Shown here: in pieces, positions 1 through 7,541 of the stretch
Layout of the letters: each line of letters starts with the position of its first letter
Position numbering within the stretch: position 1 is the stretch's first letter
Assembly: GCA_902773455.1 (NCBI GenBank)
Contig: CACYEW010000111.1
Coordinates: forward strand, 1-11,116
Reading direction: 5' to 3'
DNA length: 11,116 nt
Origin: an uncultured Ruminococcus sp.
Lineage (GTDB): Bacteria > Bacillota > Clostridia > Oscillospirales > CAG-272
The notes under the pieces: generated by a model
Database searches by the model: none
What the model saw: only the letters and a program-made list of their open reading frames with translations
Told to the model about the DNA's origin: nothing
Translations under genes and position numbers: made by a program

Positions 1-290
1 ATAACGGAACCGTCATATTCGATTATGCGATATGCTTTCATAATTATTCCGAAGATGATCTTGAAGTATCGCTTCAGGCAAAATTCAAGAAGAGTGAACT
101 TGAATCATGGGTGGAATATGAGAAATTCTATATGGGAACGAATAACGGTGAAATGTATGCGATGATACCGGCCGATACAGAACAAACGGTCAATTACTCT
201 TTTGAAGGTAAATATAAAGGAACACAGGTACCTGACAGTATTTCATTTCCGGAAGAGTTTATTATAGCATTCAAGACGATCGGAAAATGA
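1..290 (+). CDS. C-terminal end of an unrecognised protein (5' truncated)
   Basis: An open frame enters from the left edge (first full codon at position 3) and ends at TGA 288-290, giving the last 95 residues of a protein whose start lies outside the window. The piece alternates short hydrophobic strands with acidic and polar turns (FDYAICFHNY, SLQAKF, VNYSFEG, EEFIIAFKTIGK), which suggests an all-beta, Ig-like domain. There is no cysteine cluster, no membrane segment and no C-terminal anchor. I do not recognise the family. A strong terminator follows 9 nt after the stop, so this gene ends its own transcription unit. Coding status is supported by the uninterrupted frame and the terminator position. 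Function is unknown. Confidence 0.7.
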   Translation, partial: NGTVIFDYAICFHNYSEDDLEVSLQAKFKKSELESWVEYEKFYMGTNNGEMYAMIPADTEQTVNYSFEGKYKGTQVPDSISFPEEFIIAFKTIGK

Positions 291-298
291 TATAAAAG

Positions 299-339
299 AA
301 CAGAGAAAATGTAAAACCGTTTTCTCTGTTTTTATTTTT
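299..339 (+). terminator. Intrinsic (Rho-independent) terminator
   Basis: An 11-bp perfect stem (299-309 with 320-330, core ACAGAGAAAA/TTTTCTCTGT) has a 10-nt loop and runs directly into a T-rich tract (330-339, one A interruption). It lies just after the stop codon at 290 and before the promoter at 405, so it isolates the upstream gene from the lipoprotein unit. Confidence 0.85.
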
Positions 340-404
340 GACAAAATACGCCGCCGGCGCGACTTGACAGTCGCAATATGTATCAGTTTATAAAAGATTC
401 CATA

Positions 405-433
405 TTGACAAATACGGAATATTATGGTATGAT
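405..433 (+). promoter_or_regulatory. SigA-type promoter for the lipoprotein/PPC unit
   Basis: TTGACA (405-410), a 17-nt spacer, then TATGAT (428-433) with a TGn extension at 425-427. The expected start near 440 would give a ~29-nt leader before the GTG at 469. Two further TTGACA boxes lie upstream at 338 and 364. The one at 364 has only a weak -10 partner (TTTATA, 387-392, 17-nt spacing) and the one at 338 has none, so 405-433 is the likely main promoter. Confidence 0.8.
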
Positions 434-455
434 TACGGTAACGAATATTATTTTC

Positions 456-460
456 GGAGG
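456..460 (+). promoter_or_regulatory. Shine-Dalgarno that fixes a GTG start
   Basis: GGAGG lies 8 nt before the GTG at 469. No ATG in this frame lies at a suitable distance, and the residues after GTG form a complete lipoprotein signal peptide, so GTG is taken as the start. Confidence 0.8.
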
Positions 461-468
461 ACAGGACC

Positions 469-930
469 GTGAAAAAAGCGACCGTTGTTCTGCTTGCATT
501 CGTTTGTATATGCAATCTAATTTTTACGTCGTGCTCCTTGCTCGGCGGATCTGATAAGCTGGTGAAAAAGTACGCGGGCAAGTACGAGCACGTCTCGTCG
601 GGACTTCTGACTTACGGCGGCGCGACCAATACAGACCGCGACTGCCGGCTGCGGCTCGATTCGAATAAAAAAGGCACCTTCAAAGACGAAAGCACCGAAA
701 CTGATATCAAATGGCACGCGCCGGACGAAAAAACGGAAGAATGGATGCAGAGCTTTGAAGACGAAGGCATAACGATCGAAATACAGATCGACGACACGTC
801 GCTTCTGAGTTTTCTGGGACTTGCAAGCACCTACGTCGGATATATGAACGACGACGGAGAACTGATACTCTACACAGGACCCGCCGACGACGGCTGGACC
901 TGCCGCTACTGCCTGAAGAAAGCCGACTGA
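469..930 (+). CDS. Small secreted lipoprotein of unknown function
   Basis: A 153-residue product starts at GTG 469 (SD GGAGG, 8 nt upstream). Residues 1-22 are a lipoprotein signal: positively charged MKK, a hydrophobic run, then FTSC with the lipid-modifiable Cys22. The mature part is small, acidic and beta-rich. Around residues 35-45 it carries KYAGKYEHVSSG, and later SNKKGTFKD and DDGELILYTG. This pattern resembles small lipocalin-like or META-like extracytoplasmic domains that begin with a 'KYAGKYE' strand, but that is only a resemblance. It is probably exported and tethered to the outer face of the membrane. The PPC-domain gene begins 2 nt after its stop, so the two are co-transcribed and probably translationally coupled. 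I do not recognise a defined family. Confidence 0.85.
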   Translation: MKKATVVLLAFVCICNLIFTSCSLLGGSDKLVKKYAGKYEHVSSGLLTYGGATNTDRDCRLRLDSNKKGTFKDESTETDIKWHAPDEKTEEWMQSFEDEGITIEIQIDDTSLLSFLGLASTYVGYMNDDGELILYTGPADDGWTCRYCLKKAD

Positions 931-932
931 AA

Positions 933-1376
933 ATGGATTACAAAAGATTTGACAAAACGTATTACATAAGAGCCGATAAAGGCGACGAAATAATATCCTG
1001 CATACTTGAAGTCTGCAGAAATGAAAATATAAGATCCGCGGTATTCAGCGGTATAGGCGGCTGTGAAAAGGCGGAGCTGCAGACGTTCATCCCCGAGACG
1101 GGATCTTTCGACACGTGCGAGATATCCGGGATGTTAGAGCTGATCTCGCTTAACGGTAACGTCGTAACCGACGAAAACGGTGAGCTTTTTCACCATACTC
1201 ACGCCGCGTTTTCCTACGTATGCGGCGGCGAACACCGTATGTCAGCCGGGCATATAAAATCGATCGTCGTGCGCTATACCGCCGAAATCGAACTGCGTCC
1301 CGTCGTTGACGGCGTGATAAGCAGAAAATACGATCCCGAGACCGGGACGGGTTTCTGGAACTTTAAATGCAACTGA
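933..1376 (+). CDS. PPC/DUF296-domain protein
   Basis: A 147-residue protein consisting of a single PPC (DUF296) domain. It opens with the strand pattern KTYYIRADKGDEIISCILEV. It continues with the helix and strand NIRSAVFSGIGGCEKAEL and a histidine-rich core, LFHHTHAAFS (residues 86-94), then AGHI (105-108). In the family, the equivalent 'HxHxxxS...GGHL' histidines form a putative metal site on a trimer; here H88, H90 and H107 fit. Bacterial members are predicted DNA-binding or cytosolic metal-site proteins of mostly unknown biochemical role. There is no signal peptide, so it is cytoplasmic, unlike the exported partner encoded just upstream. The ATG is 2 nt after the previous stop with no strong SD of its own, consistent with translational coupling. 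A bidirectional terminator follows. Confidence 0.85.
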   Translation: MDYKRFDKTYYIRADKGDEIISCILEVCRNENIRSAVFSGIGGCEKAELQTFIPETGSFDTCEISGMLELISLNGNVVTDENGELFHHTHAAFSYVCGGEHRMSAGHIKSIVVRYTAEIELRPVVDGVISRKYDPETGTGFWNFKCN

Positions 1377-1414
1377 ACGCGGCGGCTGTTACGCGAGAAT
1401 AATGTAAAAAAACG

Positions 1415-1444
1415 GAAGAACAGACCTTTTTCGGTCTGCTCTTC
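1415..1444. terminator. Bidirectional hairpin terminator between convergent genes
   Basis: A hairpin pairs 1415-1426 with 1433-1444 (one A/C mismatch, 6-nt loop). On the + strand it is followed by a T-rich stretch (1446-1452). On its other side lies a run of seven A (1406-1412), which reads as a U tract on the - strand. It sits between the stop of the PPC gene (1376) and the stop of the GNAT gene (1461), so it can end both the + unit and the long - operon. Confidence 0.8.
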
Positions 1445-1460
1445 GTCTTTTATAGCGTTT

Positions 1461-2006
1461 TTATATGTTTTTGAACATATACACGTCCGCGACGTAACTG
1501 CCGTCAGACATTTTCGTGCCGCAGGGGAGCCGTCCGAACTCGGTGAAGCCGCATTTGGTATAGAGCCTCAGCGCGCGTTCGTTGCCTTCGATATAAATAA
1601 GCGTCATGATCTTACAGCCGAAGTCTTTCGCCGCCTCTTCGAGCGCCGCCATAAGCGCGGTGCCGAGACCGAGGTTCCAGAATTCTTTTCTTATACCTAT
1701 CGCAAGCTCGCACTTGTGCGCTATCTTGCTTCTTTTGTTGAATTTCAGATTGCTGTTGGCGATGATCTTTCCGCCGTAATAAGCCGAGATCATCAGGTTG
1801 TAAGGACTTTCACCGCAGCTTTTTATGAATTGCTCCTCGTCCTCTACCGTATCGGTGCAGTCTTCCGGCGTGCGGAGAATGAACGGCGTTTCGCCGGACA
1901 GCCCGTTTATATATTCGAGAAGCAGAGAAGCGTCTTCTGCTTTCGGACTTTGCAGTACGACTTCTTTGCCGTCCTTCAGGACGACCCGTTTTTCATTAAA
2001 TATCAT
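1461..2006 (-). CDS. GNAT-family N-acetyltransferase
   Basis: A 181-residue cytoplasmic acetyltransferase. Motif A, which binds acetyl-CoA, is at residues 100-120: ELAIGIRKEFWNLGLGTALM, with the variant pyrophosphate loop NLGLGT in place of the usual R/Q-x-x-G-x-G/A. Motif B is at 142-154 (NERALRLYTKCGF), followed by the usual FxExGR strand. The length is normal. The acceptor (amino sugar, amine or protein N-terminus) cannot be told from sequence. The ATG (2006-2004) overlaps the stop of the upstream hydrolase in an ATGA, with only a purine-rich AGAGAAAG as possible SD, so translation is probably coupled to the hydrolase. It is the last gene of the glycan operon and the only one without an export signal. 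It may modify a cytoplasmic product of glycan breakdown, or it may simply be co-transcribed. Confidence 0.9.
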   Translation of the reverse strand: MIFNEKRVVLKDGKEVVLQSPKAEDASLLLEYINGLSGETPFILRTPEDCTDTVEDEEQFIKSCGESPYNLMISAYYGGKIIANSNLKFNKRSKIAHKCELAIGIRKEFWNLGLGTALMAALEEAAKDFGCKIMTLIYIEGNERALRLYTKCGFTEFGRLPCGTKMSDGSYVADVYMFKNI

Positions 2007-4759
2007 TTTTTCTTTCTCTTTATGAATAAGAATGCAAGTGCGCCGACGGCAAGAACGGCGAGAGCGACTGCGGCGATCTTCAAACCGAGATAATTGTCCT
2101 TGCCTTGCTCTTCGGCGGGTCTTTCGGTAAGCGGTTCGGTCGCTTTTTCGGTCGCCTTTTCGGTCGCGGCGTTCGATTCGCCGGGCTCGGCTTCCGTTTC
2201 CGGCTCGGATGTGAAATATTCAAATTCGTATTCCGCGGCGGTCGCCTGTTCGACCGCTTCCTCCGTCACGGCGGGGAGCGTTAATCCGACGTCGCCGAGC
2301 ATCGCTTCGATGAGCGCGTTGAGACGCTTCTGTGTCATTTGTTCGTTTCCGAGAGCGGCTTTCACCGCCTGCAGTTTTTCGCTGTTTTCGTTTCCGCCGT
2401 TATCAATGAAAGCTTTGATCTGCGCCTGCGCTTCATCACGGTCGATATAAGGCGTGCCGTACGCTTTTATCTCCGCAAGCTGGAGCATATAACCGTCCAC
2501 CGAGGTCCTGCGCAGCTTCGTTGCGTTAATCATCAAAAACCTGCCGTGTACGTTATTCGCTTCGACCGTGTAGCTTTCTTTCTTTTCGTGCCGGTCAAAG
2601 TCGTTCGTTTCCTTAGCTATCTCGGTGAAATTCTTACCGTCGCTCGATACGCTTACCGTGAAGTCTTTCGGCCAGCAGCCGTTCGGATAAAACTCGGCTT
2701 TTTCTATATTGAATTCGTCGCCGAGGTCGACTATTGCGTATTCCGTGGAGTTTTCGTTTGTTTTATGCACCTGCACGTTGCTCGTCCAGCCGTTGCCGAG
2801 ATCCCCGTCGGTAAGAAACTCGGGCGCCCAGCCCCACGTTTTGTAGTCCGGATTTTCGGGATATGAAGAAACGTAAACCGTCTTGCCGTATGCTATATTC
2901 GAACCTTTTGAATATTCGACGGGTTCCGTGTTCAGCTTTATATGATTCACTCCGTATTCGTATACCTCGGGCTTCGGCAGCGTAGAGTCGTCGTTATATA
3001 TCTCTATTTCGCAAAGCTCAGACTTTTTTTTGGTACATTCCGTTATTTCGATCCTGACGTACCTTCCCGAAACTCTGCCGAATTTCAGCGAAGGCGCGCT
3101 GTTGTCACGCACCGTAAGTCCCGCGGCTTTTGCGATATCGACCCAGTTTTCGCCGTCGTTCGAATAGCTGACCGTAAAACCGGACGGCATATGCTGGCCG
3201 TACAGGTCGCTGATGCCGGACGGGTAGAGATCTATACGGTTGAATGTGAGCGTTTGCCCCAGATCGACCGTTATCGTGTCAAGCCCGGTCTTGCTTGCCG
3301 ACTGCCAGCCGTTTATCCCCACCATCGCGAAACGTCTGCCGTCGTTCAGGTAGTTCATATACCAGCCGTCGGAGCCGGCGGACGAAGAACAGGTTATGAC
3401 GGCGTCTGCGGCCAAATTATCCGACGGAGCGTACGTCTTTACGTTTTTCGCGCTGTAATCGTAGCCCTCCGGCAGCGCTATTATCAGTGCCTCGCCCTTG
3501 TCGAGCTCTGCGTTTACGGTATTGCCGTCCTTTTGAAGCTCGTGAAGCTCGCCGTCTTCATACGAAAGGTACTGCAGAGCTCCGATCTCATCGGAGAATT
3601 CAAGCTGAACGGACTGCTTTCTGGTGAAAAGATTGTTCACGACCATACAGTAGTTTCTGCCGTTGCGCTTATCTTTAAGATAAGATACGGTGAGATCGCT
3701 TCTGCCGACCGTATGTACGAAGAAACCGTCCGGTATGAGCTCCGCGGCGTCATAAGTATCAGAGCTTTCGTAAACCTCCAGCGCGTCGAGATGTACCGTC
3801 GTTTTGCCGACGTTGTGCATCATCCTGTTTATCTCGCAGATGAACTCGTATTTTTTGTTCGGAACGCCCTTGTGGGTTATGATGCCGTCGTCAAACGGCG
3901 CCTCTCTGTTATAAGGCGTGAACCATGTGAAATAGGAAAACTGCTTTATACCGTAAGCCAGACCTATGTTGAATTCGAACAGCGTTTCTTCGCGGTTGGG
4001 CGAACGGAAAGCCTGCGTCTGACTGACGGACTGTATATACATACCCGTTTTTACGCCGTTTGCAAGACCGACTCTTCTGACGGAATCGAGATTCTTCATC
4101 ATGAGAGTTCTCGCTATGCTGTCCTTGGAAAGCAGGAACGGATACATATCGTACATTACGTATTCCTGCGGATAACCCGCGGCGGCGCACAGTCTCAGCC
4201 AGTCGTTCATCTGACTTTCGTATATCGAATACGACGGATAAGCGTGACCGGGCAGAAAATTGAGGTGCATATAGCCGTTCGGATCGGCTTCTTTCAGCGC
4301 TTTGTACGCGTCGATGAAAGTGTTTGCGTTATACGGCTCGTCAAGCATATAATAGCCGTACGCTCCGGGTACGTCCTTATATTCGTCGACAAGGCTTTTG
4401 ATCTTTTCCGGCTTGTATTTCAGCAGATTTCCGCCGAAGCGGTCGTCGCCTACGCACATGCCTATGCCGTATTTATCACAAAGCGCGAGCATCTTGAGCT
4501 GATCTTCTTTTGAACCTATTGCGTCGCCCGTACCGAGCACCCAGTCGATCTCCGCGTCAGCCATATATTTATACTGCTCGTCGTTGATATACTGAGAAGT
4601 CGGCGGCCAGAATATTGATATCAGGATATTTTTGTTGAAATCAAATGCGTGTTTTTCCATAGTTTCTTCGCTTTCGCCGTTTGCTGCGGCGGGCAGAAAA
4701 ACGCCTGTCGTGAGAACGGTTATCAGAATAGCGATTATTATAGATCTGAACGTTTTCAT
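2003..4759 (-). CDS. Membrane-anchored surface glycoside hydrolase-like protein (second paralog)
   Basis: A 918-residue exported protein. Residues 1-27 are a signal peptide ending in a PAAA cleavage-type site. Residues ~40-330 look like a TIM barrel of the GH-A type: FWPP near the start, YGYYMLDEP with Asp140/Glu141 as candidate acid/base after strand 4, MHLNFLPG, YVMYDMYPF, MYIQSVSQ, and FSYFTWFTP as a late strand. Residues ~345-433 form a small beta domain. Two F5/8 type C (discoidin/CBM32-like) domains follow at ~448-589 and ~618-768. Next come a helical segment (770-825), a Glu/Thr-rich stalk (~833-885) and a membrane helix (891-913) ending in KRKKK. No LPXTG sortase motif is present. I cannot assign a GH family, and no glutamate sits where the strand-7 nucleophile of clan GH-A is expected. 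Its start has no SD of its own; the mini-ORF upstream overlaps it by ATGA. The catalytic part is ~80% identical to the upstream paralog. Confidence 0.9.
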   Translation of the reverse strand: MKTFRSIIIAILITVLTTGVFLPAAANGESEETMEKHAFDFNKNILISIFWPPTSQYINDEQYKYMADAEIDWVLGTGDAIGSKEDQLKMLALCDKYGIGMCVGDDRFGGNLLKYKPEKIKSLVDEYKDVPGAYGYYMLDEPYNANTFIDAYKALKEADPNGYMHLNFLPGHAYPSYSIYESQMNDWLRLCAAAGYPQEYVMYDMYPFLLSKDSIARTLMMKNLDSVRRVGLANGVKTGMYIQSVSQTQAFRSPNREETLFEFNIGLAYGIKQFSYFTWFTPYNREAPFDDGIITHKGVPNKKYEFICEINRMMHNVGKTTVHLDALEVYESSDTYDAAELIPDGFFVHTVGRSDLTVSYLKDKRNGRNYCMVVNNLFTRKQSVQLEFSDEIGALQYLSYEDGELHELQKDGNTVNAELDKGEALIIALPEGYDYSAKNVKTYAPSDNLAADAVITCSSSAGSDGWYMNYLNDGRRFAMVGINGWQSASKTGLDTITVDLGQTLTFNRIDLYPSGISDLYGQHMPSGFTVSYSNDGENWVDIAKAAGLTVRDNSAPSLKFGRVSGRYVRIEITECTKKKSELCEIEIYNDDSTLPKPEVYEYGVNHIKLNTEPVEYSKGSNIAYGKTVYVSSYPENPDYKTWGWAPEFLTDGDLGNGWTSNVQVHKTNENSTEYAIVDLGDEFNIEKAEFYPNGCWPKDFTVSVSSDGKNFTEIAKETNDFDRHEKKESYTVEANNVHGRFLMINATKLRRTSVDGYMLQLAEIKAYGTPYIDRDEAQAQIKAFIDNGGNENSEKLQAVKAALGNEQMTQKRLNALIEAMLGDVGLTLPAVTEEAVEQATAAEYEFEYFTSEPETEAEPGESNAATEKATEKATEPLTERPAEEQGKDNYLGLKIAAVALAVLAVGALAFLFIKRKKK

Positions 4760-4794
4760 TTTTCTAATGCTGGTTTTCCGGCGGACCGGATCAT
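4756..4794 (-). CDS. 12-codon coupling mini-ORF between the two hydrolase genes
   Basis: On the - strand an ATG (4794-4792) overlaps the stop of the upstream hydrolase in an ATGA. It reads 12 codons (MIRSAGKPALEK) and stops with a TGA that overlaps the ATG of the downstream hydrolase, again as ATGA. An AAAAGGAGG lies 5 nt upstream, better than any SD near the downstream gene, whose own 5' side lacks one. A short hairpin (arms TCCGG 4777-4781 and CCGGA 4786-4790) lies inside it. The peptide has no recognisable feature. The likely role is to pass ribosomes from one hydrolase gene to the next by termination-reinitiation. Chance occurrence of all three signals is possible but unlikely. Confidence 0.5.
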   Translation of the reverse strand: MIRSAGKPALEK

Positions 4795-7541
4795 TTTTTC
4801 CTCCTTTTGATCAGAACGAACGCGAGCGCGGCGCCGACGGCGAGCGCGGCGAGGGCGACTGCGGCGATCTTCAAGCCGAGATAACTGTCTTTGCCTTCAG
4901 CTTCGGCGGGTCTTTCGGTAAGCGGTTCTGTCGCTTTTTCGGTCTCCGCTTTTGTTTCGACCGGTTCCGTTTCCGTGTCAGCGGCAGGCTCCGTTACGGG
5001 TTCTGTCTCGGCGGCGGGGCGCTCGTAAGGACCGTAGTTTACTTCGTATTTTGCCGTCGGGATCTCTTTTTCTTCGGGAGCCGGTATCTTAAGACCGACC
5101 TCGGCAAGCATCGCCGCGAGCTTTTTATCAAGCTGAGACTGCGTTTTGTTCTCGTCGGCAAGGATATCTTTCACGGCTTTGCAGCTTTCGCTATCCTCGC
5201 TGCCTCCGGCTTTCACGTATTCCGCGATCAGCTCTTCCGCTTCTTTTGCGTTTTTATACGGCGTGCCGTAAACCTCTATCTCGGAAAGCTGCAGCATATA
5301 GCCGTCGGATGCAGTGCTCGTAAGCTTGGTACCTCTGAATTTAACGTATCTGCCGACCTTGCCGTCGATCTCAAGCTCGTAGCCTTTTGATTTACTGCCT
5401 TTTTCTTCGGCAAGCGTTATCCATTCGGACAAATCGTCAGATATGCTTATATCGAAATCGGAAGGCCAGCATCCGAGCGCTTTGACGACGATCTTCGACA
5501 TTGAAAACACGTCGCCGAGGTCGATTATACAGTATTCCGTCGAGTTCGGATCGTTCATATGTATCTTGACGTTGGAGGTCCATCCGGTGCTCTCGCTGCC
5601 GTCGCATACGTAATCCGGCCACCAGCCCCACGTCTTATAATCGGTGGTCCACGGAGCGGACGATACCGTAACGCTCTTGTTGAGCGCGATATTCGAGTTC
5701 GCTCTGTATTTGACCTCATATGTGCCGCGTTCCGCGGGAGCCTGGACCTTTTCGACATAATCCGGCTCAGGCACGCTGCCGCCGCCGTATATCTCGATCT
5801 CGCAAAGATCGGACACTTTTGCGTTCGCTTCGGTTATCTCTATCCTTACGTATCTTGCCTCGGTCTTATCGAACCGCAGAGAAGGCACGACCTTGTTGAC
5901 GATCGCAAAATCCGACGCTTCCGCAAGCGTATACCATTTTTCTTTATCGGAAGAATAACTGATCCTGAAAGCTTTGGGGAAATTCGCGCCGTAATTATCG
6001 GCCGTGCCCGCGGGGTAGAGATCTATACGGTCAAACGAACGGACTTTACACAGATCTATAATGATCTCTCCGAGCCCGGTCTTGTTGCTCGTTTTCCAGC
6101 CGTTGTCGGAAGCTTCGGAGAAGCGTTTGCCGTTGTTCAGATTGTCCATATACCAGCCGCCCGCGCCTTCGCTCGTGTCGCAGTATATCTGCGCGTCAAG
6201 AGCGAGATTCGTTCCGGGTTCGGGTTCTTTCGCGGTTTTTGCAGAGTAATCGTAACCCTCGGGCAGAGCGATTATGAGAGCTTCGCCCTTGTCAAGCTCC
6301 GCTTTTACGGCGTTTCCTTCTTTATCAAGATCGTAAAGCTTGCCGTCTTCGTATGAAAGGTACTGCAGAGCGCCGATATCGGCGTCGAATTCAAGCGAAA
6401 AGCTTTGCTTTTTATTGAAGAGGTTGTTTACGACCATGCAGTAATTTCTGCCGGTGTTCTTGTCGCGCATATAAGATACGGTAAGATCGCTTTTTCCTTT
6501 GACGTGAACGAAGAAGCCGTCCGGTATCTTTTCTATCGCTCCGTAGCCGTTTGAGCTCCCGTATACCTCGTATGCGTCGAGATTTATGAGCGTTTTACCG
6601 ACGTTGTGTATCAGTTTATCCAGCTCGCAGATAAACGTATACTTCTTGTTCGGCTTGCCGTCGTAAGTTATTATACCGTCGTCGAACGGCTCGCTCCTGT
6701 CGTGCGGAGTGAACCACGTGAAGTATGAAAACTGCTTTATGCCGAACGCCAGACCTATGTTGAATTCAAACAGAGTTTCCTCGCGGTTGAGCGAACGGAA
6801 AGCGGCGGTCTGCGAAACGGACTGAATATACATAGCCGTTTTCACGTTGTTGGCAAGACCGACCTTACGTACCGATTCGAGGTTTTTCATCATCGGTTCG
6901 CGCGAGATGCTGCCAGCCTGAAGCGGGAACGGATACATATCGTACATCACGTATTCCTGCGGATGACCCGTCGCCGCGCAGAGCTTAAGCCAGTCGTTCA
7001 TCTGACTTTCGTACATCGTATACGACGGATAAGCGTGACCCGGCAGGAAGTTGAGGTGCATATAACCGTTCGGATCGGCTTCCTTCAGCGACTTGTAGGC
7101 GTTGATGAATACGTTTGCGTTGAACGGCTCGTCGAGCATATAATAACCGTAAGCGCCGGGAACGTCTTTGTATTCCGAAACAAGCTTTTTGATGCGCGAG
7201 TCGCTCATATTCAGCAGATTTCCGCCGAAGCGGTCGTCGCCGACGCACATTCCTATGCCGTACTTATCGCACAACTCGAGCATTTTCATCTGATTGGCTT
7301 TCGTGCCCGTGCCGTCGCCGGCGCCGAGCACCCAGTCTATCTCCGCGTCCGCCATGTATTTATACTGCTCGTCGTTTATGTATTCCGGCGTAGGCGGCCA
7401 GAAGATGGATATAAGTATGTTCTTATTGAAATCAAAAGCGGGTTTTTCCATAACAGCTCCCTCATTTCCGCTTGCCGCGGCCGGTATGAACGCCGCCGTG
7501 AGCATAACGGTCAGTAATATGAGAACGGTAAGTTTTTTCAT
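4791..7541 (-). CDS. Membrane-anchored surface glycoside hydrolase-like protein (first paralog)
   Basis: A 916-residue exported protein with the same plan as its downstream paralog. It has a signal peptide (1-23, IPAAA site) and a TIM-barrel-like domain (~37-327) with YGYYMLDEP (Asp137/Glu138, candidate acid/base). A beta domain (~343-430) and two F5/8 type C domains (~445-586 and ~616-759) follow. Then come a helical region (760-818), a Thr/Glu/Pro-rich stalk (~838-882), a membrane helix (~888-910) and a KRRKK tail. F5/8C domains usually bind terminal sugars such as galactose or GlcNAc, so the enzyme is probably held on the cell surface and docked to a glycan. GAGGA lies 6 nt before the ATG, inside the end of the deacetylase gene, and ATG and the upstream stop overlap as ATGA. 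Barrel and anchor match the paralog closely, while the sugar-binding domains match only about half. The GH family is not recognised. Confidence 0.9.
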   Translation of the reverse strand: MKKLTVLILLTVMLTAAFIPAAASGNEGAVMEKPAFDFNKNILISIFWPPTPEYINDEQYKYMADAEIDWVLGAGDGTGTKANQMKMLELCDKYGIGMCVGDDRFGGNLLNMSDSRIKKLVSEYKDVPGAYGYYMLDEPFNANVFINAYKSLKEADPNGYMHLNFLPGHAYPSYTMYESQMNDWLKLCAATGHPQEYVMYDMYPFPLQAGSISREPMMKNLESVRKVGLANNVKTAMYIQSVSQTAAFRSLNREETLFEFNIGLAFGIKQFSYFTWFTPHDRSEPFDDGIITYDGKPNKKYTFICELDKLIHNVGKTLINLDAYEVYGSSNGYGAIEKIPDGFFVHVKGKSDLTVSYMRDKNTGRNYCMVVNNLFNKKQSFSLEFDADIGALQYLSYEDGKLYDLDKEGNAVKAELDKGEALIIALPEGYDYSAKTAKEPEPGTNLALDAQIYCDTSEGAGGWYMDNLNNGKRFSEASDNGWKTSNKTGLGEIIIDLCKVRSFDRIDLYPAGTADNYGANFPKAFRISYSSDKEKWYTLAEASDFAIVNKVVPSLRFDKTEARYVRIEITEANAKVSDLCEIEIYGGGSVPEPDYVEKVQAPAERGTYEVKYRANSNIALNKSVTVSSAPWTTDYKTWGWWPDYVCDGSESTGWTSNVKIHMNDPNSTEYCIIDLGDVFSMSKIVVKALGCWPSDFDISISDDLSEWITLAEEKGSKSKGYELEIDGKVGRYVKFRGTKLTSTASDGYMLQLSEIEVYGTPYKNAKEAEELIAEYVKAGGSEDSESCKAVKDILADENKTQSQLDKKLAAMLAEVGLKIPAPEEKEIPTAKYEVNYGPYERPAAETEPVTEPAADTETEPVETKAETEKATEPLTERPAEAEGKDSYLGLKIAAVALAALAVGAALAFVLIKRRKK
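4800..4808 (-). promoter_or_regulatory. Strong Shine-Dalgarno inside the end of the upstream hydrolase gene
   Basis: On the - strand this reads AAAAGGAGG and encodes part of the Lys/Arg tail after the membrane helix. It is 5 nt before the mini-ORF ATG (4794) and ~40 nt before the downstream hydrolase ATG (4759), too far to serve the latter directly. Confidence 0.6.

Larger units (their letters stand above)
2003..7541 (-). repeat. Tandem gene duplication (two paralogous hydrolase genes)
   Basis: The two adjacent genes are collinear over their whole length. By eye, the barrel is ~80% identical in protein, the first F5/8C domain about 50%, the second lower, and the last ~50 residues (from TEKATEPLTERPAE to the basic tail) nearly identical. 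The DNA also matches closely at the 3' ends, for example in the membrane-helix segments starting near 2003 and 4791. This indicates an old tandem duplication with uneven divergence. Confidence 0.85.

Noticed and set aside
338..392. Additional TTGACA boxes at 338 and 364 as separate promoters
   Set aside because: The first has no -10 at the right distance and overlaps the terminator tract. The second has only TTTATA at 17 nt. The promoter at 405-433 is clearly better.
2003..2090. Sortase (LPXTG) anchor at the hydrolase C-termini
   Set aside because: The stalk-helix-basic tail order is sortase-like, but no LPXTG or near variant occurs before the helix in either paralog. A simple membrane anchor explains the tail.
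2942..4513. 523-codon open frame on the + strand opposite the second hydrolase
   Set aside because: It is antisense to a clear multi-domain enzyme, has a low-complexity Arg/Val/Tyr-rich composition, no SD and no recognisable domain. It arises from the codon bias of the - strand gene. Similar open frames at 5559-6356, 6963-7517 and 7583-8446 are rejected for the same reason.
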